A DNA stretch of 8,085 nucleotides from Methanothrix sp. (GTDB taxonomy: Archaea > Halobacteriota > Methanosarcinia > Methanotrichales > Methanotrichaceae). This document shows, piece after piece, positions 4,451 through 8,085 of this stretch. Made by a program: the position numbers and the translations under genes. Numbering within the stretch: the first letter of the stretch is position 1; every line of letters begins with the position of its first letter. The stretch covers positions 2,802-10,886 of the forward strand of contig PMNG01000199.1 of assembly GCA_003162615.1 (NCBI GenBank), written 5' to 3'. Below the pieces are notes generated by a model that searched no databases, had not been told where the DNA came from, and worked only from the letters and a program-made list of their open reading frames with translations.

Positions 4451-5818
4451 GTGCTCTTCGAGAGGATTGTGTCCAGGGGCTTGGCTCATTACTCTTATTT
4501 GGTGGGCGACAAGTTCGAAGCCGCAGTCATAGATCCAAGGCTGGACTGTGAAGTCTACGTGGAGAAGGCTTCATCCGAGGACATGAGGATCGTCCATATC
4601 CTGGAGACTCATCGGAACGAGGACTACGTCGTCGGCTCAGCCGAGCTGGCCAGCCGGACGGGAGCACAAGTCTGGCATGCCGACAGCCAGTTGGATTACA
4701 AGTATGGCCTGACAGCCGAGGAAGGCCAGAGGTGGAAGACAGGCCGCCTGGTGATAGAGGCTATTCATACGCCAGGCCACACTCCCGGCTCGATGAGCTA
4801 CTTGCTTCGTGATCCTGGCGGTCTACCCTGGGTTGTCTTTACTGGTGATGCCCTCTTCGCCGGTGAAGTGGGCCGCGTTGACCTTATGGGCAAAGACAAA
4901 GCTCCTCTGATGGCCGGGCTTCTGTACGACAGCATCTTCCGCAGATTGCTGCCTTTGGGCGACCAGGTCTTGGTCTGCCCGGCTCACGGGGCAGGTTCGG
5001 TCTGCGGCGAGTCCATATCAGAGAGGCTGTGGACCACCATTGGCCTGGAGCGGCAGTACAACCCCCGACTTCAGCACACAGATCGAGAGGCGTTCATCGC
5101 CGATCTTCTGAAGAGCCAGCCAGAAAGACCACTTTACTTCACGCACATGGAGAAGGTCAACCTGGAAGGTGCAAACCTGACACGCCTGCCAGACCTTAAA
5201 CCTCTATCTCCCCAGGATTTCGCAGCCAGGGCCAAGGATGCCTTTGTGCTGGACACCAGGATGGAGCTGAACTTTGGAGCTGCTCATGTTCCAGGCGCTC
5301 AATCGATTTGGCTGGATGGCCTGGCCAGCTTTGTAGGCTGGTACGTGCCGTACGAAAAGCCTATTCTGCTTGTGACAGGGAGGAGTGATCCCGAGATCGC
5401 TACCAGAATTCTCATCCGGGAAGGATACGACAACATCGCAGGTTTCTTGGCCGGGGGAATGCTGAGCTGGCACATGTCAGGGCAGAACAGTGCCTCCATA
5501 AAAACCCTGACCGTCCAGGAACTCTGCTGCCAGTTCGACAGTAAAGAGATTGAGCCAGTACAAATTTTGGACGTCAGGAGTGACGAGGAACTGAGGAGAG
5601 ATGGGCAGATCTCCGGCTCAAAGCACATCCACGTTACTCAGATTCCGGAAAGCTTTAAGAAGGTCCCAAAAGACTCCTCGGTTTACGTCTTCTGCGGCAG
5701 TGGCTTGCGTTCTATGATTGCAGCAAGCTTCCTACAGCGCAACGGATGGAAGAACCTGGCGGTAATACTCGGCGGAATGTCTGGTTGGAAGTCGATCAAG
5801 TGCCCGATATCAAAATGA
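4451..5818 (+). CDS. CstB-like persulfide dioxygenase fused to two rhodanese domains
   Basis: A 455-residue protein built as metallo-beta-lactamase domain (about 1-230), degenerate rhodanese (about 253-345) and active rhodanese (about 352-450). This is the order and approximate size of staphylococcal CstB (about 444 residues), which oxidises low-molecular-weight persulfides with O2 and yields thiosulfate. The mono-iron ligands of persulfide dioxygenases are kept: H54 (ETHRNEDY), H110 (GHTPGS) and D133 (FTGDALFAGEVGR). The motif is H-x-N-x-D-Y in place of H-x-H-x-D-H, so a two-zinc hydrolase site is unlikely; H179 (CPAHGAG) is also present. The middle rhodanese has Thr309 (LLVTGRSD) instead of cysteine; the last has Cys415 (VFCGSGLRS). 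GTG at 4451 is chosen over TTG at 4436 because of the GGAGGT at 4438-4443. It is the second gene of the sulfur operon. It ends 9 bp from the converging aldehyde dehydrogenase, leaving no room for a separate terminator. O2 use in an anaerobe is the open question. Confidence 0.88.
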   Translation: MLFERIVSRGLAHYSYLVGDKFEAAVIDPRLDCEVYVEKASSEDMRIVHILETHRNEDYVVGSAELASRTGAQVWHADSQLDYKYGLTAEEGQRWKTGRLVIEAIHTPGHTPGSMSYLLRDPGGLPWVVFTGDALFAGEVGRVDLMGKDKAPLMAGLLYDSIFRRLLPLGDQVLVCPAHGAGSVCGESISERLWTTIGLERQYNPRLQHTDREAFIADLLKSQPERPLYFTHMEKVNLEGANLTRLPDLKPLSPQDFAARAKDAFVLDTRMELNFGAAHVPGAQSIWLDGLASFVGWYVPYEKPILLVTGRSDPEIATRILIREGYDNIAGFLAGGMLSWHMSGQNSASIKTLTVQELCCQFDSKEIEPVQILDVRSDEELRRDGQISGSKHIHVTQIPESFKKVPKDSSVYVFCGSGLRSMIAASFLQRNGWKNLAVILGGMSGWKSIKCPISK

Positions 5819-5827
5819 AGAGGCATA

Positions 5828-7414
5828 TTACTTCCCATTCTCAGGATCGGTACGGGCCTTCCTCAGGCCTCCGGTCTTACACGCCGCAGCAGCCTGTTCC
5901 TTCTTCCCAAGCCCGCCTGCCTCAAGGTTGAACACTATGGTCTTTATGTTGGTCATCTCGTCGATGCTGTAGCCGATGCCCTCTCTGCCCATTCCTGAGT
6001 CCTTGATACCTCCGAAGGGGAAGTAGCCAACTCCGTGAGATGGGTAGTCATTCACAGTTACTTCGCCGCACTCCAGCCTTTTCGCAACGCGCCACATCCG
6101 ATAAAAGTCCCTCGTAAAGACGCAAGACTCCAGGCCGTACTTCGACTGTCTGGCAATCTTCAGGGCTTCATCTTCGTCTTTCGGTCTCAGGATGGTCACG
6201 ACCGGCCCGAAGGTCTCCTCGTGAGCTATTACTGAGGAGACGGGCACATCATCGAGGACTGTGGGCTCGTAGTAAGAGTCGTGGAACTTGCCTCCTCGAA
6301 GCAGCCTGGCTCCTTTTTCAACAGCATCCATCACCATTCCGTGGATTCTCTCTGCAGCCGACTGATTAATCACCGGCCCTGCCATTACCGACTCGTCCCT
6401 GGGGTCTCCGAACTTCCATCGATCAACCTCCCGGACGATCTTATCGCATAGATCGTCAGCTATTGCCTCTACGGCAAGAACTGCGCTGATGGCGTCGCAT
6501 CTCTGACCTGAGAACTTGAGTGATCCGAAGACGCACTTCTGAGCTGCCAGGTCAAGGTCTGCGTCCTCCAGCACCAGCGCATATCCTTTTCCGCCAAGCT
6601 CCAGATGGAGCTTCTTCATGCTGGCCATCTGAGATATTCTTTTGCCTACGGGCGTGCTTCCGGTGAAGTTGATCATCCCCACCTTTTCGTGTTTGATGAG
6701 GGCGTCTCCTGTTTCCTCACCCTTGCCTGTCACCACGTTCAAGCAGCCTTCTGGCACACCGGATGCCTCCAGGACTCTGACCAAAAGAAGGGCTGATATG
6801 GGATTGGAGCTGGACGGCTTGACTACGACGGAGTTACCTGCCAGTAGGGCAGGAATCATCTTTGTTGAGGCTATGTACAGTGGATAGTTGAAGGGAGAGA
6901 TCACAGCCACAACCCCGATGGGCTCGCGGATGACTAGGGCCATCTTTCCCACGGCGTCGTGAGACCAGTCGCCCGGGACATAATCACCAAAGATCCTCTT
7001 GGCTTCTTCCATGGTCAGCCGGAGCCTGTGGGCAGTGGCCTCAACCTCGCCGGTGGCATCCCTCATGCTCTTTCCCGCTTCAAGCTGTAGAACCCTGGCG
7101 AACTCGTCCTTGTGCTGATCCAGCAATCCGGCTGCGCAGTTGAAGATGTCTATGCGCTCGATCCCCGGCAGGTCCCTTATTCCTCTGTTTTCTTTAGCAG
7201 CGGTAACGGCGCTGTCCACATCCATTAAGGATGCCATCTGGGCCCTAGCTATTACGCTTCCATCGATGGGCGTGTGGACGTCGAACTGCGACCCTACCTT
7301 TGCGCCTCTCCACTTTCCCCCAATCAGCATCCTGAAATTGGGAATATCATCCAACACACTGTAAATTCCATCAAATAGTGGACTCAATGGCAACTCTAAA
7401 CTGTCCTTATCCAT
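5828..7414 (-). CDS. gapN: GAPN-like aldehyde dehydrogenase (non-phosphorylating glyceraldehyde-3-phosphate dehydrogenase)
   Basis: A 528-residue NAD(P)-dependent aldehyde dehydrogenase. Catalytic and cofactor residues are all visible: Asn176 (SPFNYP), Lys199 (VVVKPSS), the cofactor loop NFTGSTPVG, general base Glu272 (LELGGKG), nucleophile Cys306 (SGQRCDAIS) and Glu400 (HEETFGPV). The GQRCDAIS loop is typical of archaeal GAPN, which oxidises glyceraldehyde 3-phosphate directly to 3-phosphoglycerate in a modified glycolysis; another aldehyde substrate is possible. The frame continues 25 codons upstream to a GTG at 7489, but that start has no Shine-Dalgarno sequence, while the ATG at 7414 has GGGAG seven bases before it, so I choose 7414. 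About 30 residues after the family's usual end (498-528, charged and Ala/Lys/Gly-rich) form an unusual tail. The gene is monocistronic as far as seen and converges on the sulfur operon with 9 bp between stops. Confidence 0.85.
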   Translation of the reverse strand: MDKDSLELPLSPLFDGIYSVLDDIPNFRMLIGGKWRGAKVGSQFDVHTPIDGSVIARAQMASLMDVDSAVTAAKENRGIRDLPGIERIDIFNCAAGLLDQHKDEFARVLQLEAGKSMRDATGEVEATAHRLRLTMEEAKRIFGDYVPGDWSHDAVGKMALVIREPIGVVAVISPFNYPLYIASTKMIPALLAGNSVVVKPSSSNPISALLLVRVLEASGVPEGCLNVVTGKGEETGDALIKHEKVGMINFTGSTPVGKRISQMASMKKLHLELGGKGYALVLEDADLDLAAQKCVFGSLKFSGQRCDAISAVLAVEAIADDLCDKIVREVDRWKFGDPRDESVMAGPVINQSAAERIHGMVMDAVEKGARLLRGGKFHDSYYEPTVLDDVPVSSVIAHEETFGPVVTILRPKDEDEALKIARQSKYGLESCVFTRDFYRMWRVAKRLECGEVTVNDYPSHGVGYFPFGGIKDSGMGREGIGYSIDEMTNIKTIVFNLEAGGLGKKEQAAAACKTGGLRKARTDPENGK

Positions 7415-7421
7415 GAACTCT

Positions 7422-7426
7422 CTCCC
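7422..7426 (-). promoter_or_regulatory. Ribosome binding site deciding the gapN-like start
   Basis: GGGAG on the minus strand (7426-7422) lies seven bases before the ATG at 7414 and favours that codon over the GTG at 7489, which has no such site. Confidence 0.65.
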
Positions 7427-7429
7427 AAA

Positions 7430-7505
7430 AATAGTATTTAATAAATTTTCGAACTCCGAACCGTGCTTGGTTAATATGTCAGGATTCACTAATAAACTTT
7501 TCTAG
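7430..7505 (-). promoter_or_regulatory. AT-rich promoter region of the gapN-like gene
   Basis: Two TATA-like stretches are seen on the minus strand: TTTATTAAATA near 7446-7436 and AGTTTATTAG near 7499-7490. The farther one would start transcription near 7465-7470 and keep the GGGAG site in the leader. The nearer one would give an almost leaderless message lacking it, so the farther one fits the chosen start better. Confidence 0.35.
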
Positions 7506-7563
7506 AATAGTCTATCCAAATTCACGTTCCCATCGAACAGATCTTCAGGTACTTGGGCATGTC

Positions 7564-7571
7564 AAAAAAAA
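7564..7571 (-). terminator. Oligo-T tract, likely terminator of the fasciclin gene
   Basis: Eight T in a row on the minus strand lie about 180 bases after the fasciclin stop codon and before the gapN-like promoter. It is the only long T tract in the gap and fits an archaeal terminator. The 3' leader it implies would contain the tandem repeat. Confidence 0.4.
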
Positions 7572-7622
7572 CACAATGGAAAATTATCAGAACATGGCTG
7601 AAGTCGAGAGTGAATGAAGACG

Positions 7623-7686
7623 CATCGATAGAGGACACTGTCTATGGAAGAACACTGTTTATAGATGACACCATCAATAGAGACAC
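7623..7686. repeat. Four imperfect tandem copies of a 15-17 bp unit
   Basis: Four adjoining copies on the plus strand: CATCGATAGAGGACAC (7623-7638), TGTCTATGGAAGAACAC (7639-7655), TGTTTATAGATGACAC (7656-7671) and CATCAATAGAGACAC (7672-7686). The shared core is YRTC/T-x-ATAGA-x-GACAC. Copies 1 and 4 resemble each other most, as do 2 and 3. Unit lengths that are not multiples of three argue against coding. It may be an operator array or a remnant of slippage. Confidence 0.6.
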
Positions 7687-7752
7687 CAAAAGAGAGAGTT
7701 CCAGAGTCGAGAGACTATCCCGGCCCTGGAAGATTTGTTTCGTTGGGTTGCC

Positions 7753-8085
7753 CTATTTCTGCGTTGAGAGCTTAATGGAGAGCTTCATAGGCACAAGAAC
7801 CTGATCTATCTCGTAGATAATGCCATTAGCGTATCTTTTGGCCCCAATTATCTTTGCCCCACCGACAATCCCCGCTTTAAAGTCAACTGCCTGAGAGGAG
7901 CCCTCTAAAGTCTTGACTGAGTTGAACCTTGTCCTGTTGACAGCACTATCACTGCTGACAATGTGATAGCTAAGCAGCGTTCTCAGGTCATCTTTGTTAC
8001 CGGTTATAGCGCTCAGGGTAGCAGCCGGAACTTTGGCGAAAGCGTCATCGCTCGGAGCGAATATAGTGAACGGTCCTTCTGCAAG
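7753..8085 (-). CDS. Fasciclin (FAS1) domain protein, C-terminal part (5' partial)
   Basis: The frame runs off the window edge; the last 110 residues are visible, ending at a TAG (7753-7755). They cover most of one FAS1 domain: the H1 motif GPFTIFAPSDDAFAKVPAAT (residues 4-23 of the fragment), the conserved YH pair (40-41, LLSYHIV) and the closing strand GIIYEIDQVLVP (88-99). A short tail without a membrane anchor follows. FAS1 domains act in cell adhesion and extracellular matrix, and methanogens of the Methanosarcinales carry several secreted ones; a signal peptide or further domains would lie beyond the window. The gene ends about 340 bp upstream of the gapN-like start on the same strand and is probably a separate transcript. 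Confidence 0.9.
   Translation of the reverse strand, partial: LAEGPFTIFAPSDDAFAKVPAATLSAITGNKDDLRTLLSYHIVSSDSAVNRTRFNSVKTLEGSSQAVDFKAGIVGGAKIIGAKRYANGIIYEIDQVLVPMKLSIKLSTQK

Larger units (their letters stand above)
7415..7752. other. Intergenic stretch without a convincing gene
   Basis: This 338-bp gap separates two minus-strand genes. Going down in coordinate from the fasciclin stop codon it holds a four-copy tandem repeat (7623-7686), a run of eight A on the plus strand (7564-7571, thus T8 on the minus strand, a likely terminator) and the AT-rich promoter region of the gapN-like gene. AGTCGAGAG occurs twice (7602-7610 and 7705-7713), flanking the tandem repeat. Confidence 0.6.

Noticed and set aside
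5746..5931. Plus-strand frame across the convergent junction
   Set aside because: It overlaps the ends of two strongly supported genes and has no ribosome binding site or family resemblance.
7623..7686. CRISPR-like array
   Set aside because: The units adjoin each other with no spacers, are only 15-17 bp and imperfect, and there are no cas genes.
7559..7804. Plus-strand frame of 81 residues starting MSKKTQWKIIRTWLK, with a weak AGGT upstream
   Set aside because: It is made partly of the tandem repeat, whose unit lengths are not multiples of three, overlaps 52 bp of the well supported fasciclin gene on the other strand, and resembles no family I know.

Overview
The window looks like a chromosomal piece of a methanogenic archaeon, most likely Methanothrix (Methanosaeta)-like. 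This is inferred from protein resemblance and gene style, not from a marker gene. The pointers are an archaeal GAPN-type aldehyde dehydrogenase (GQRCDAIS active-site loop), a secreted fasciclin-domain protein, a cysteine-rich small metal-binding domain, heavy use of AGG/AGA and ATA codons, TATA-like upstream elements, oligo-T terminators and several GTG/TTG starts. No rRNA, tRNA, CRISPR array, transposase or integrase is visible.

Layout. (1) Bases 1-1950, plus strand, closely spaced and probably co-transcribed: the 3' end of a protein that reads as the C-terminus of a glycerophosphodiester phosphodiesterase running straight into a cysteine-rich small domain; a small cupin; and a two-domain VOC-superfamily protein resembling 4-hydroxyphenylpyruvate dioxygenase. 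(2) Bases 2013-3241, minus strand: two small membrane-anchored proteins without recognisable family, one of them in a clearly AT-rich patch, and a secreted protein ending in an Ada-type zinc-binding module. (3) Bases 3269-3454: a possible 61-residue cysteine-containing protein, weakly supported. (4) Bases 3541-5818, plus strand: a two-gene sulfur operon made of a tandem-rhodanese sulfurtransferase and a CstB-like persulfide dioxygenase-rhodanese fusion, whose start I move to a GTG at 4451. (5) Bases 5828-7414, minus strand: a GAPN-like aldehyde dehydrogenase, converging on the sulfur operon with 9 bp between stop codons; I move its start to the ATG at 7414. (6) Bases 7415-7752: a non-coding gap holding a four-copy tandem repeat and an oligo-T tract. 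(7) Bases 7753-8085, minus strand: the C-terminal part of a fasciclin-domain protein, cut by the window edge.

How the genes fit together. The sulfur operon is the clearest functional unit. The dioxygenase would oxidise a persulfide to sulfite with O2, and the rhodanese domains would move sulfane sulfur to or from acceptors such as thiosulfate. In each protein the first rhodanese domain has lost its cysteine and the second keeps it. If the host is a strict anaerobe, this operon and the HPPD-like protein are two candidate O2-using enzymes in 8 kb, which suggests sulfide/persulfide or oxygen-exposure handling, or a changed chemistry. No clearly new multi-gene system is evident. The most unusual items are the phosphodiesterase/cysteine-rich fusion, the ribosome-binding-site hairpin with a second pairing partner at 787-865, and the tandem repeat at 7623-7686.
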